The notes: a model not told the origin generated them from the sequence alone. A stretch of DNA of 64,000 nucleotides from Haliotis asinina (GCF_037392515.1 NC_090290.1:22589753-22653752); one strand, 5' to 3'; shown: positions 51,017 to 63,611, numbered from the stretch's first letter. Numbers and translations are program-made.

Positions 51017-52331
51017 TGTCACCAACACCTTTCATGATGTCAGTCAGACATGAAGCATGAATGATGAGTGAATTTTACCATGGAATAAATGTCAGAGGTC
51101 CAAGTAATCTAACATAAAATAGTTATTGACGCTATTGTTTTTCATCAGGCTTGACAACGATTTATGCAACATGTGGTACTGTTAATTTACTCCACAAGGC
51201 TATCATCTGTCTGTGGCATGGCTCAGAAAACAAGCCATCGATACGCTCTATGAATTCAATCATGAAAACACAATAAACAAAGATTCATGGGCAAAGTTTA
51301 AGTTTAGCACGAAGGTCAGAGGTCCCAATAATCTCACACAAAGTGACAGTTGACAAATCCTTGCCACTTTTCCTCATCATCATGCACTGTTTATACTTGT
51401 TCATCAAACTTGATGCAAGTACTCTTTTTTTTGCTGCATCTTTGAATGAAGTCTTAAGGAAACGTACAAATCCCTTGATGATGTATGCATCTTTACTGAT
51501 TTAGTGTGTTGAATATTTACGTCACATTGCAAGGTTGTCAGAAAATAAAGCTATCTGCGTCGCAAAAGAGTGTCATGAGGAGAATTTATGTCCCTGACAG
51601 GAGAAAAAACACATTCATGAGTGATCGATGGAGGTAATGGTCAAACCAATGACAACATGCCCCACAGCAACCAAGCCAAATATAAACTATGGAACATTTA
51701 TGGCCACATGTTTGTTTTCTAACGAAGGAACCCCGGCATTGTTCATATATTAATCCTCATCCATACGAATGGATGTAGATTGAGGATTGCACAATTGTGA
51801 CTATATCGTTAGCATAGATATGCTTCAGCAGTATCACAGCTGTATGATGATGTTTGTAAACAAATCGAGTCCGGGCCAGAGAATCCAGTGATTGTCGCCA
51901 TGCCGTACAACGACAGAACATATGCCTATGAATCACTGTTAATTATATATAAATGATGACGATACCTGGTATTCACGAAAAGGTGAGTGTGCAATGAGCC
52001 ATGGATTGCATCCGCCATAAACATATGCAAGACCTAGTTATTTGTTCACCTGTAATGATCTAGACACAACCTGTGGTGCACACTCAGTTTGACCGGCAAT
52101 AAGTCGATGTACAAAGATTGTCACTAATACATTCGTAAAGAAACATAGATGAATGTTAAGCCTGAGGTAAGCTTGAATGGGACCAAACGTAACAGTTGGC
52201 TTCCAACCAAGCACTGTTCACAGCTTGCGACCATCTTTACCAACAAATCGTTCAGACAAACTTGCGTGATTGCTTATGACCCGAACACAAAATGTGGGTC
52301 ACTCACATGAGACGGAGAGCGTCATTCGAGT
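51017..52331. other. Intergenic, no gene seen
   Basis: Ordinary AT-rich sequence with one diverged family-A fragment (51815-51905). Confidence 0.35.
51815..51905 (-). mobile_element. Family-A repeat, diverged fragment
   Basis: TATGCTTCAGCAGTATCAC, AATCGAGTCCGGGCCAGAG and AATCCAGTGATT only. Confidence 0.5.
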
Positions 52332-52458
52332 GAGTGAGTAAGTAAGTTGCTGGTATTCCAGCAATACTACGGCGGGGAACACAGAAGTGAGCTTCACACA
52401 TTGTACCCATGTTGGGAATCGAACCCTTGTCTTCGCTTTAACCACTGGGCTACCCTGA
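52332..52458 (-). mobile_element. Family-B SINE, internally shortened
   Basis: Reverse-oriented; GTGAGTGAGTAAGTAAG tail, B box seen as GGGAATCGAACCC, and the AACCACTGGGCTACCC head are visible. Confidence 0.75.
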
Positions 52459-53251
52459 ACATCCTTCGAGCATCAGAAACTGAGAAACGTTCTTACTTAC
52501 ATGATTGAAATCGCACTTGTTGACAGAAATACTTTTTTACGTGAGAAATTTCCATAATGTGCAAAACCAACATGGAAATTAAACGTCTTCCCACGTGGCA
52601 CTGTCTTAATCAGCTGATGAACGCCAAAATATTTTACATCAGTCCTTATACTGACATTTCCGCGATCTTTCATAAGTACATCATCTGAAGACACCGTCCG
52701 AGTTCATGGGTCACGGTATGAGACTTCCCTCACGAAGAAACCGTTACCATGGTTAACCTTAACTCCAATTCTTTAACATTGAAACGGGTTACTTTAGTGA
52801 TTAACGACAACAGTGATGCTTTGTGAAGGGAACTCCTGGACAGTGATTTTTCCATCCTTGATTCGACTGACAACGAAGTAAGTCATGCGACATGGCGTTT
52901 ATCGGGAAATCAACGACAGCTGGCTTTGTTCACCTGGGCGAGGAGACCCCCCTGCTGTTAGTATATTCTGATTCCTAATGGTAGTGTGCCGTGGGTCAGT
53001 GAAATTCATTGTATTAGTGTGATATTCTCTTCGCACAAACTTACGAATTTGATCCCATTTATACTGTCAGGGCGCGAATCCCGTTGGTATCAAGAGGGAA
53101 AAAAACATCTTGAAATTTGACCTGGAGTGAGCAATAATATATAAAGTCTAACGTATGTATTCATGTCAGTGCTTTTTACGGGGATTCGACAGTCGATTGT
53201 TAAGAGAAGCAGACGTTCATTGTGAAGGTGGTCTCTACTAACAGGTTCAAG

Positions 53252-53357
53252 GAGTGAGTGAGTTTAGTGTTTTGCCGCACTCGACAATATTCCAGCCATA
53301 TGGCGGCGGTCTGTAAAATAATCGGGTCTGAACCAGACAATCCAGTGATCAATGATT
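53252..53357 (-). mobile_element. Family-A repeat, 5'-truncated
   Basis: The GAGTGAGTGAGTTTAG tail and ATTCCAGCCATATGGCGGCG are well kept; the copy stops after CAATCCAGTGATCAATGAT, next to the 47-bp array. Confidence 0.75.
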
Positions 53358-53379
53358 AAAAGACAGATATAATCATTGA

Positions 53380-54510
53380 CATCCTTCCTCCTTCCGCCCA
53401 TCTATCCTTCCCTCACTCTTCACTACCTACCCCGTACCTTCTGACTCTTCATTACCTTTACTTCATGTCTATTCACCATCTCATTACTTCTCCTCCACCC
53501 TCCGCCACTTTCTGTCCATCTCCCATCTCTATACTTCTCCGCAATACCCCTCATCTCTCTACTTCTCCACCCTCCACCACATCCCGTCCGTCCCTCATCT
53601 CTACCTCTCGTCCACCCTCCGCCACTTCCCGTCCATGCCTCATCTCTACCTCTCGCCCACCCTCCAACACTTCCCTCCCGTCCGTCCCTCATCTCTACCT
53701 TTCGTCCATCCTCCACCCCTTTCTGTCCATTCCTCATCTCTCTACCTCTCGTCCACCCTCCACCCCTTTCTGTCCATTCCTCATCTCTCTACCTCTCGTC
53801 CACCCTCCACCCCTTTCTGTCCATTCCTCATCTCTCTACCTCTCGTCCACCCTCCACCATTTCACATCCATCCCTCACCTCTCTACTTCTCCTCCTTCAC
53901 ATTTCTCATCTCTCTACCTCTCGTCCACCCTCCACCCCTTTCTGTCCATCCTCATCTCTCTACCTCTCGTCCACCCTCCACCCCTTTCTGTCCATTCCTC
54001 ATCTCTCTACCTCTCGTCCACCCTCCACCCCTTTCTGTCCATGCCTCATCTCTCTACCTCTCGTCCACCCTCCATCCCTTTCTGTCCATGCCTCATCTCT
54101 CTACCTCTCGTCCACCCTCCTCCCCTTTCTGTCCATTCCTCATCTCTACCTCTCGTCCACCCTCCACCCCTTTCTGTCCATACCTCATCTCTCTACCTTT
54201 GGTCCACCCTCCAACACTTCCCGCCCGTCCCTCATCTCTACCTCTCCTCCGCCCTCCACCACTTCCCATCCATCCCTCACCTCTCTACTTCTCCTCCTTC
54301 ACATTTCTCATCTCTCTACTTCTCCTCAGCCACACCCTTCATCTACTCTTCCACCGCATCCTCATCTCTCTACCTATCGTCCAACCTCCACCCCTTTCTG
54401 TCCATACCTCATCTCTCTACCTCTCCTCCACCACTTTCTGTCCATTCCTCGTTTCTCTACTCCTCCTCCACTGTCTGTCCATCCCTCATCCCCTTTCTTT
54501 ACTTTCTCAT
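53380..54510. repeat. 47-bp polypyrimidine minisatellite
   Basis: The unit contains CTCTACCTCTCGTCCACCCT, then CCACCCCTTTCTGTCCATTC and CTCAT. Spacing is 47 bp in the regular part (about 53700-54180). The plus strand is almost entirely C and T. Two overlapping Ser/Pro/Leu frames (351 and 296 codons) are artefacts of the repeat. Confidence 0.93.
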
Positions 54511-55029
54511 CCCTGGCTAGGGTAGAGAAGTAGAGGACTGTATTTTATCATATTCAACAACTAGTGCCTACTTACTCAAATAGAGAGATGAGGAATGATT
54601 GTCTATCCTTATGACCCTACTCCTCGTAACGGGACGTATGAGATCACAGAAACATAGCAATATACAAGCTATATGACGACGGTCTGTAAATGGTGGAGTT
54701 CAAAAACAGGAGCCAAATAGGAACAGAACACGATTGCTATTGATGAATATGTCTTCTTGTTATAGAATTCTGAGGTTTCGCTCAAAAATAGTTGTCCTTA
54801 CACTCTAGAACTAATTGCCAATTGTGTCATGCATCTGAAATCGTGCACAGAAAAAAACAAATAAAATGGCGCACTCGGGTAATTCATACTGATCATGTTT
54901 GGCTTACGTACTTATTTGTGGGCTGTACATTTCCTGAAATTATGAAAAATCACTAACTAGAAAATGATCTCGTATAATATCACGTTGCTTATCTATCCTT
55001 TCTCCGTACGTAATGTCACAATGTATATA
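54511..55029. other. Intergenic, no gene seen
   Basis: A tiny family-A remnant (CTATATGACGACGGTCTGTA) lies near 54668; nothing else. Confidence 0.35.
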
Positions 55030-55042
55030 TTTGTGTGTGTGT

Positions 55043-55091
<49 letters not shown>
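55030..55091. repeat. GT then GA microsatellite
   Basis: A short GT run followed by about 22 GA units. Confidence 0.95.
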
Positions 55092-55094
<3 letters not shown>

Positions 55095-55488
55095 ACATGA
55101 AATCTTGTGGAAGTCATGAAACCAACCTTTTAAGTAGGTCAAACGATCTATACTCTTTAAAAACAAGTAGGGGAACTGTACTTTAGATGTACGATTGTCG
55201 AAATTGGGAGATATGAGGGTTGAATCGATATTGATACGATAATAATGGATGTTTAGAGAATGCATCACCACATGGATTTCATTCAAACCAAAGCTGTTCG
55301 TTCGTAACTGGAGTGTGGGGAACGTTACAATGACATTCATCTTCAGGTTTGCAATTTTCAGTCAGTAGTGTGTGCTTTGACCCTGAAAACTCCGACAATG
55401 CACAGATGCAAGAAAATTATCGAAAAGAAATGGTCTACGGTGATTTATCGACCTGCCTGAAAAACGTCATGATTCATAATGACACCCC

Positions 55489-55520
55489 GTGCACGTGTGG
55501 GAGGCTCCCACGTTGTGCAC
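55489..55520. other. Long hairpin with E-box-like sequence
   Basis: GTGCACGTGTGGGAG is followed almost at once by its near complement CTCCCACGTTGTGCAC. The stem is about 14 bp with two wobble pairs and one bulge. CACGTG-type cores occur on the left arm and just after the right arm. Confidence 0.6.
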
Positions 55521-55977
55521 GTGCTTCCCATGCATTTTGTTTGCGTGTGGTGATAACGTGAAATGATGCTGCATACACAAGATGAATGTCATTGTTACGT
55601 TCCTCAGTGGGTTTTCTTTCTACCAGATTTCAAAGTTCAGGTTCCCCTACTTTTCTTAGAAGAGTATGTTAGTACTTGTGAAGTAACCAAAATTGCCTTC
55701 AGAATAGTAAAGTACGGCCTTATCCTATCTCTTATTATCTTATAAACGCATGCTTTCAGCGAGACTGATCACCCTCCCCTACCCCAGGTATATTTGCTAA
55801 CATACAGACAAAGTCCCGACCCTACCCCTATCCAGTGTGACATTCTTATGTACGGGGTGGAGATAAACTGTGTGTCTACAATTTTTCATACTGATTTCAA
55901 ATGAACTTTCTCTTTATATTTTATATAGGCATGTTATAATATTTAGTGCCTGTGGTACACAAACAAACTTGATGCTG

Positions 55978-56166
55978 ACCATAGAGAATTTTCTGGGGTT
56001 CAGTCTTCTCTTTATTCTATGAACACTGCGTTTCGGGGCTTGTTCTGGCCCCATCATCAGATAAAACTGAACAGTAACCGATGATGAGGTCTCAACGATG
56101 CCTGAAACGTTGTAGTCAAAGAATAAAAGGAAGACAGACGATTCCCACAGATAATTCTCTGTGTTC
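55978..56166. mobile_element. Inverted pair of hammerhead-like units (possible Penelope-like element remnant)
   Basis: 55978-56060 and 56079-56166 are diverged inverted copies. On the minus strand the first reads CTGATGA, a stem GGGGC/GCCCC, then GAAAC, which is the layout of a hammerhead ribozyme core. On the plus strand the second reads GATGA, GG/CC, then TGAAACGTTGTAGTC, a degraded core. Type I hammerhead motifs are known from Penelope-like retroelements. No reverse transcriptase is present here. Confidence 0.5.
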
Positions 56167-59056
56167 ATCAAACAGCATGTTCGAAAATGCCAATCAAGCA
56201 TCTACTACTCATGATGCTGTCTGAAGTTTAGTCTGTCTCACAGCCTCTGAACCACATTACTTTCCCTCTTTGCATTGATAAAGCCTTAACTGAAGTCAGG
56301 ATTTTCTGAGGTTCTGAATCTGCGGTCTTCCTGGGGCTCCTATCGAATTCATATGGGTTAGTTTTGTTGCTATCAAAATTATATGTATTCAGAGACCAAA
56401 CATATTTAGTCTATCTGAAGCTATATAATTAGAAGAATCCCCAAGCAATTCAGACATTGGCGTCGGTTGAGGAAACTTTCAACATTACGTTGCTATTCAC
56501 ATTCTGTCACTGAAAACACAGTATTAAGCGTTAATAGGGTGGGACCAGCCTGCATTTGTTTGACTGTAATTAAAAGCTTAACTTTAATCCAGACAAGTCT
56601 GGTCCATATATATCTGTCAGTATATTTAGTAGAAATACTATTTCTGCGCTTCAAATACAACTAGTGATTGTTACATTTCTACGCCCCTGTCCCTGTTTAC
56701 TGAACATAATGTTATGGTGTCTACTTCAGGACAGCCATGTCCAAATATTTCTACAGACCAAAAACTATATAGCCAGGCTGTATGATATTTAGTTATTATT
56801 ATTCAATCATTCATGTACACTTGTTTGCCATGTCTTGTGAAACCAATTAAAGAAGTTTGAACAACTAAACTATGTCTTCGTCTTCATCAACGTATTCATT
56901 TGTCTTCGTCAACGTAATGTTCATCAACATCATCAGCTAATTCACCACGAGCCGATGACTACAGGCACCCGTTGACAATGATATGGTGTTTATTGGAACT
57001 GCGTTTCAATGCTCGGTAGTATATATTTGCGGCGTTTCAGCTTTGTTCGCACGGCACTGGACGTATCTTCGGATATATAATTACATAGAAATATACAATA
57101 TTAACTTTCCTGGAATTTTTTTTACTGAAAACGTTAATCCATTTCAGTTGATGTCAATGCTTGTTTTGTGTGTTTTGCTATGTCGCAGAAAGACATTGGC
57201 AGCGGATTAGAATATATTTCACCTAATTTCCGTTCACATGCAGTTTCACAATTTTTAACATTCTTTGGACAGAACATTAAGGGGTTGATTTTACCTGTTG
57301 AATTATGTCCTGTATAGATCAACAATTAGATACTTTGACCGTGTGACAACACGTGTTTGGCGTGAATTTAACGTAAATCGATGATTATTTCAAAACACCC
57401 CTATATTTCGTCAGGAAGACAGGACAGGGGAAAAAGTAATTGCTCTTTTTTTTTATAGTACTGCACGATTTACTAAAGGATGGCATGACGTGGTATAAGG
57501 TTTGCGTAATTCTTGTAGAAGTACAGTTCAATATTCAACCAAAAGTCATTCACCGTACTTTACCATTTTGGTAAACATCAATTAATTATACATTGTATTA
57601 AGAACACACAAATAAATAGTTAAACGTTTGCGACAAACGCCAGCGCACCTAGCTAATCATTAGACATAATTTTACAGTCTATATATAACGATCATAAAGA
57701 TAATATTCCATAACAAAGAAATTTACTCACAAATAAGTGTATAACAAACAAAAAATAATTCACTATCTTGAAGTATTTAACATATGTAGCGATATACTTT
57801 TGCGTGTAAACAGCTAGATATATCAGGAATAGAAAACAAACGAACAAAAACGAAAAACAGCGCCTTGAATTGTGATTTCGTAATGTGTTACAAATGGCTA
57901 CAGTTACGATGCAGACAATTTTGAGAAGTAGTTTTCAGCACTTATAGCTTCGTATAGCGTTACAACCGCCACCTTATGACGGTGTGAATGAGTACATTTT
58001 AGACTGGTTTCAGTTCGTCACGCTAGACTTGTCTGGTAAGAGCAGCGACACCAAGCGGAGGGTTCAGGAACTAGTCAGTCGGTAGCAAGAAGAGTGCACG
58101 GCGGTGAAGTGAGGTTACTCTGTGTGGAGCTTGTGTTCTTTTCATAACACGTTGTACGCAAAATGGCGAACTTCGATCTGTGTTGAGAACAGTGTTTGGG
58201 GCGTGGATGTTTCATGGAAACTTTCTTCGTGTGGTCGATGAAATTCATACCGTTACTAAGGAGGTAATATTGAGTGTAAATAATATTGTGCGATGAATAT
58301 TTGGACTTATGTGATAAGATCTCCTTCTCTGTCAACAAATTTCACAAACAGGTCGGTAGCTGTCAAGTGTGTGGTGGAAATGCGTTTTAAAATAAGTACA
58401 CTTACAAAGTTTTTAAACTTGTATGTTTACATTTAGAACCAAAACTGAATCTTGCATATATATATAAGCGTGTCCGTACCTTGGATCGGGGCGGAAGTTC
58501 GAAACTTGTCTGGTACAGTTTATATAGCCAGAACATAAACCACAATAAAGTTTGTCAACATGGCCTAGAAACCACAGACAGAAGTTACCAAAGCAATGTT
58601 GTGGGCTCCATTTATTTTTATCAAACCGTGACACGTAAATTCAGATTTAGTAAAGAAGTACAATTTTGTGTGAAGTTTGGAGATACTGAAAGTCCATAAT
58701 ATCTGTGTAAGGGGTATTCAATGCAAAACTGTATTTATGTTATTTTTCATGTTTACTTGAACAAACAAAACCCTAAAACAACCATCACCTGCGCTCAGAG
58801 CTTTGATTGTACAGAGGTATAAAGTTAGGGGCTATAATAGATACTGCATCAGATTTAGTTGTTAGTTTTTTTATGAATTTTGATTTTGGTTGCAATTTTC
58901 CAGTAGTGCATGCTCCTTACAATTCACAATAGCTAATGAAAAAGTAAATGGCAACTTGACCAATACTTATGAAGCGTGTCAGTACTTGAATATATGGAGG
59001 CTGCATATTTAGTTAGTCTATAATAGTCTATCAGCTGTGATTTAATTGTATTACAG
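56167..59056. other. Region upstream of CHPF, probable promoter and noncoding first exon
   Basis: The CHPF start codon follows a splice acceptor, so at least one leader exon must lie here or further left. A less AT-rich stretch around 58000-58200 includes AAAATGGCGAACTTCG, and GGAG/GTAATA near 58260 could be a donor, but this is a guess. No other gene is seen. Confidence 0.25.
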
Positions 59057-59073
59057 AATGGACTATTGACGAT

Positions 59074-62000
59074 ATGAGGACTCCACGTAGACTAAGCATC
59101 AGTATCAAGATTGATATGAAGTGTTTACGCCCCTTGCTGCCGCTCGTTATAGGGCTGTGTCTTGGGATTACTATGAGTATGATGTACGCTCCCTTCAGTG
59201 AGGACAGCTGTGAGACATACGTCTCCAAGCAGGACCCACAAGAACTTGTAAAAAGACGTGAAACAAAATCCTTAGAGGTTCAACAAGATGCGGAAGGGAA
59301 GTTTGAACCCCGATTGCGACTACAAGAAAAACCAGGGGGAAATACCGGACTTGGTAATGTTGGTGGCTCGACTAAAAAACTCATCCGACCTCGGTATGCA
59401 TCGACAGAATTAGGAATACTTGATAAGCTGTTTGTAGCGGTGATCACGTCAAGAAATACTATCGACACGCTAGGAGTCGCTTTCAACAAGACTGTTCAAC
59501 ATCATGTGACCAAACTGGTTTTCTTTATGGATGATAAAGGTGAGACTCTGCCTGCTGGGATGTCTGTGGTGAGTTTTGCAGACAAGCGGCCACACCTGAT
59601 CCCAATACACATTCTGAAGTACATAGCTGAACATTACCCAGACAAATTTGACTATTATATGTTTGTGTCTGATCGAACTTACATCCGTGGGGAAAAACTG
59701 TTTGATTTTGTCAGTGGTGTGAGCGTGAGTCATCACATGTACCTCGGATGCCCTAAAGCAGCTGAGGGGACTGCTGTGTACTGCTCCCTGGATGGTGGGA
59801 TCATCATTTCTCAGGTTCGTATTGCACCTTTCTTTGTCTGTGTCCTCTATAAGAGTGAGGGAGTTTAGTTTTACGCCACACTCAGCAATATTCCAGTTAT
59901 ATGGCAGCAGTCTGTAAATAATCCAAGTCTGAACCAGACAGTCCAGTGACCATCGATTTGTACAATCGAGAATCAATGATTTGTCAACCAGGTCAGCGAG
60001 GCTGACCACCCGATCCCATTAGTCACCTTTTACAACAAGCATAGTCGCCTTTTACGGTAGGCAAGGCTTGCTGAAGGCCTATTCTACCCCGGACCTTGTC
60101 AGATCTCATCTATAAGAATTCTGGTACAGTGATATGCCTCTGAATTATTGCTGATTCTGTCGTAAACCATTCACTTGTTCATTCATTCAATTACTAGTTT
60201 TAGCCAATCTTACAGGAGACAAATGGGGCCCATCAGTGATAATATATTGTAGTGTACAGAAATGTAAGAATTCATGAGTACGTTAATGATAGGGACATCA
60301 TATTTCATGTCTACGATTTGGTACACTGAATATTATTGTGCATTTCCTGTGATGCAATATATCATGATATGTATTAATTTGCTCATCCAGTTTCTGCCAA
60401 TTTGATTAACATTTCTATATTAATAAGAGTTCCTGCCCCATCCTAATTAATATATCTTAAAATTATTAACGAAACATATTGCAACAATTACTAGAGAACT
60501 CACAAACTAAACGTCCAAGATTTGAATGAGGGTTAGGTTTAGAGTTAGGTCTAGGGTTGGGGAATGGAAGGAACTATTTCCTTGCTCTCATAAACACGAC
60601 AGAATCATCGTAATGTTTTTCAATCCTGTTTTGTTTTCAGTCGATTCTGTCTCAAGTACTGGCTGACATGGAATGGTGCACTACCAACTGCCACTCGTCA
60701 GACCCTACCATCAACATGGGCAAGTGTCTTCAGCATGCCACTGGCCGATCTTGTCAAGGTCATATCAACGTAAGTCTGCCGTTGTCCTTGTCTGCCTTCT
60801 ACCATCGTTGTAGTGAGTGATTGAGTTTAGTTTTACACCACTTTTAGTAATATTCCAGCAATATCACAGCAGGGAACAGTAGAAATGGGCGTCACACATT
60901 GTACCCATGTGGGGAATCGAACCCAGGTCTTCAGCATGACAAGCAAATGCTATAACCAGGACACTCCACTGCCTAGAACATGAATCAATCTTTTATTCAG
61001 TAGAAAGGTCTTTGGCCCCTGTACAAAGTTAACATATGAAATGTATTTATGAGTTGCTAGCACTCAGTCTAATGAATTGCACAAGGCATCTTTAACATAA
61101 TTTGAGATCGATAGTAAATGAATTGGATTATCATTTTGGATATTATAGATAATAAAATCTGCCTTATTGGTATATTTTCAAGCTATTTAACACATAATTC
61201 TATAAATGCTTGACATTTATAAAGAAAATTAAATTCATCCCCTACATAATTTCATTTACATATTATAGCTTTTACATAACGATATTGACATGGAATAACG
61301 TCTCGTCTGCCATTATTTGTATAAAAGGGCAGCTCATCAATTCTTAGTTACATAATCTTACGCCTTGCCCCTACCATTGTCACATGTGTTGTACCAGCTT
61401 GAATGGGTTGTATTCAGTTTCTGACCAGGCGGACTGCTGGAGCACCTGTATTGGGAGCAGTGGAGATCATCTTGTGGCATGTATTGTGATGTCTGCCTAG
61501 CCTCAGGGTATATTTTGTTTTGTTCAGCTGAGCCCCCTGTGTTTTAGCATTACTAATAACAATGAAACATGTAAAAAATCCCATATATCTGCTCAAAATG
61601 TAGGTATTAAATTTCACAATGACAATAAAGTAGAGTTATCTTTCATTGCTATTTGTCACTTTAAAATAAATGGTCCACAAGACTATAACCATGTTGATTT
61701 ATTCTTTCATAATAACATCATTATAATTACATCATAAAAATCAGGGCAAGAGGAAAATTAGCCAGGACAAGATACTTTCTTAGTGTCACTTGCCCAGTGG
61801 CTGTTGAAAAAGTTGAACCCTTGTATAATATTGTTATATCTTTCTCTTTAACAAAATGATTATTGTCTGCTTGGGTCAAAAGTGGACTGATGAATTGCAA
61901 TCTAACTCACAAACTGATGGCCTTAAAATACCCAACGAAACACTGATCATAACATCATACCAACTCTGTGAAGTTTTTGCAGAATTTTTGTCCTAAAAGT

Positions 62001-63271
62001 AAAAAATTGTTTAACAATCTATCATTGAACTATTGCCACAGTTCACTGTTTGTTACGAGGGAGGAGTGCAGAGAAAGGGACAGTCAGGTGTGCGAGATAT
62101 GCTGGAGATGGCACAGCTTCATGAATAATTAGATTTGTCGGCACTTGTGCATTTGCTTGTCAAACACCTAGCTTTGGTTGTAATCTAGTTAATTGATTTG
62201 TTCATTTACTCAAAATGTCAGCACATGACACCATTATCCTTACGAAGACCCATATGGATCACAAGCATTACTGTTTAGAACTGCCTATTTGTGTTTTTGC
62301 TGGACTACCTGTGAAGATGCCGGGGTAGAATAGGCCTTCAGCAACCCATGCTTGCCACAAAAGGCGACTATGCTTGTCGTAAGAGGCGACTAACGGGATC
62401 GGGTGGTCAGGCTCGCTGACTTTGTTGACACATGTCATCGGTTCCCAATTGTGCAGATCGATGCTCATGTTGTTGGTCACTGGATTGTCTGGTCCAAACT
62501 CGATTATTTTCAGACCGCCGCCATATGGCTGGAATATTTATGAGTACAGCATAAAACTAAACTCATTCACTCACTTTTGCTGGACTTGCATGAACATGCA
62601 TTAACCTTGCTGGTTGGAGTGCCTCTGTCCTACATAGTGGTGGAGTAGCCGAGGGGTTAAATCATTTGCTCATCACACCGAAGATCTGGGTTCGATCCTC
62701 CACATGGGTACAGTGTGTGAAGTCTATATCTGGTGTCCCTGTGTCATATTGCTGGAATATTCATAAAGGCAGCGTAAAACTAAAATCACTCTCTCACATA
62801 CTCTTGCATAGAAAATTGAACACTTCAACACTTGGTGTAAGAAGTGAAATTTCACCTGTTGCAAACCTCAGAGGAAGATTTGTCATACGAGTGTATGATG
62901 TCTGATTTTAATGATCATGATGTATTTGTATGACGACTGTCAGAAGCCTATGTTAAGATATGGAGTTTTAATCACCTTAGCACTAATATGGCTTTGTCCA
63001 GACAGGCCCAGATGGGAATATTTTGATCTTGGTGTTTGTCTACCAGTGGCAAGGTAAATCATCTTGACTTTTGGTCCATTTAGTCCATCCACTGATTTTG
63101 ACAATGTGCATTATGAATGATGCTATTTCAGTTTCATCCATATGGACACACACAAGTGCACGACTTCGACTTTGATGATGATATAAGGACTCTTAGAGAA
63201 AAGGAGACATTCAACAACTCCATTGCAGTCTACCCGATGCCTGATGACACAAACTATTACAAACTTCACCG
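59074..63271 (+). CDS. CHPF: Chondroitin polymerizing factor (CHPF / chondroitin sulfate synthase 2), 5' part, first three coding exons
   Basis: CHPF is a type II Golgi protein that pairs with chondroitin synthase to extend the chondroitin chain. Exons: 59074-59814, 60641-60769, 63132-63271 (all GT-AG; the last ends in phase 2, so the gene continues past the right edge). The 336 residues read here start with a short cytosolic tail, then a signal-anchor helix (about 18-40, LLPLVIGLCLGITMSMMYA), a low-complexity stem, and the conserved start of the lumenal domain: RYASTELGILDKLFVAVITS, then TLGVAFNKTV and YLGCPKAA. Human CHPF has the matching RYISTELGI and TLGVAVNRT blocks. Exon 2 has several Cys (EWCTTNCHSSD) and exon 3 ends YYKLHR, like human MYQLHK. 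An acceptor at 59055-59056 precedes the start, leaving a four-codon upstream frame (ATG 59058, stop 59067) in the leader. Upstream noncoding exons are not located. Confidence 0.9.
59850..60112 (-). mobile_element. Family-A repeat at the start of CHPF intron 1
   Basis: GTGAGGGAGTTTAGTTTTAC tail 36 bp after the exon 1 donor, with body and head complete to ATTCTACCCCGGACCTTG. Confidence 0.8.
60812..60977 (-). mobile_element. Family-B SINE in CHPF intron 2
   Basis: Reverse-oriented copy with the tail at its left edge (GTGAGTGATTGAGTTTAG) and an intact B box seen as GGGAATCGAACCC. Confidence 0.8.
60978..62311. other. CHPF intron 2, unique part
   Basis: AT-rich intron sequence with no recognised element or alternative exon. 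Confidence 0.4.
62312..62578 (+). mobile_element. Near full-length family-A repeat in CHPF intron 2
   Basis: GGGGTAGAATAGGCCTTCAG head, TAACGGGATCGGGTGGTCAG, AGACCGCCGCCATATGGCTG, and AAACTCATTCACTCAC tail. Confidence 0.85.
62637..62802 (+). mobile_element. Family-B SINE in CHPF intron 2
   Basis: Head GTGGAGTAGCCGAGGGGTTA, B box GGTTCGATCC, then the GCTGGAATATT tail ending in CTCTCAC. Confidence 0.8.
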
Positions 63272-63611
63272 GTAAGTATTTTTTTTATATAATGTTTTTG
63301 TTGTTCATCATTCAATCACCAATTCACATTTAAAGAGTTTGGTAGATAGAGTTCAAAAGTACACAAAAATTAACATTTTCACATAAAAATTGACTGAATA
63401 TAGAGTCAAATTTCCTTGTTAAGTTGGGAATATAGATCTCCTCTTTCTGTCATGACTTTGAAGACTTTGTTTTTTATCACAATGAACTTCTTCTCTACAT
63501 TGTAAATATCTCTCAAAATAAGCATGCACTTTTGAAGTTTCGGAGTGTGTTGGTTAATCCCACATGAAGGGATATGTTTTTTTGGCACTGGTAAATATTT
63601 ATTGCTGTCAG

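Noticed and set aside
52497..52694. Minus-strand frame ending at a good GTAAGT donor, with an acceptor-like site upstream
   Set aside because: It looks exon-like, but I found no partner exons and no family match.
53465..54525. Ser/Pro/Leu-rich frames of 351 and 296 codons
   Set aside because: Products of the 47-bp polypyrimidine repeat in two frames; no domain and no start context.
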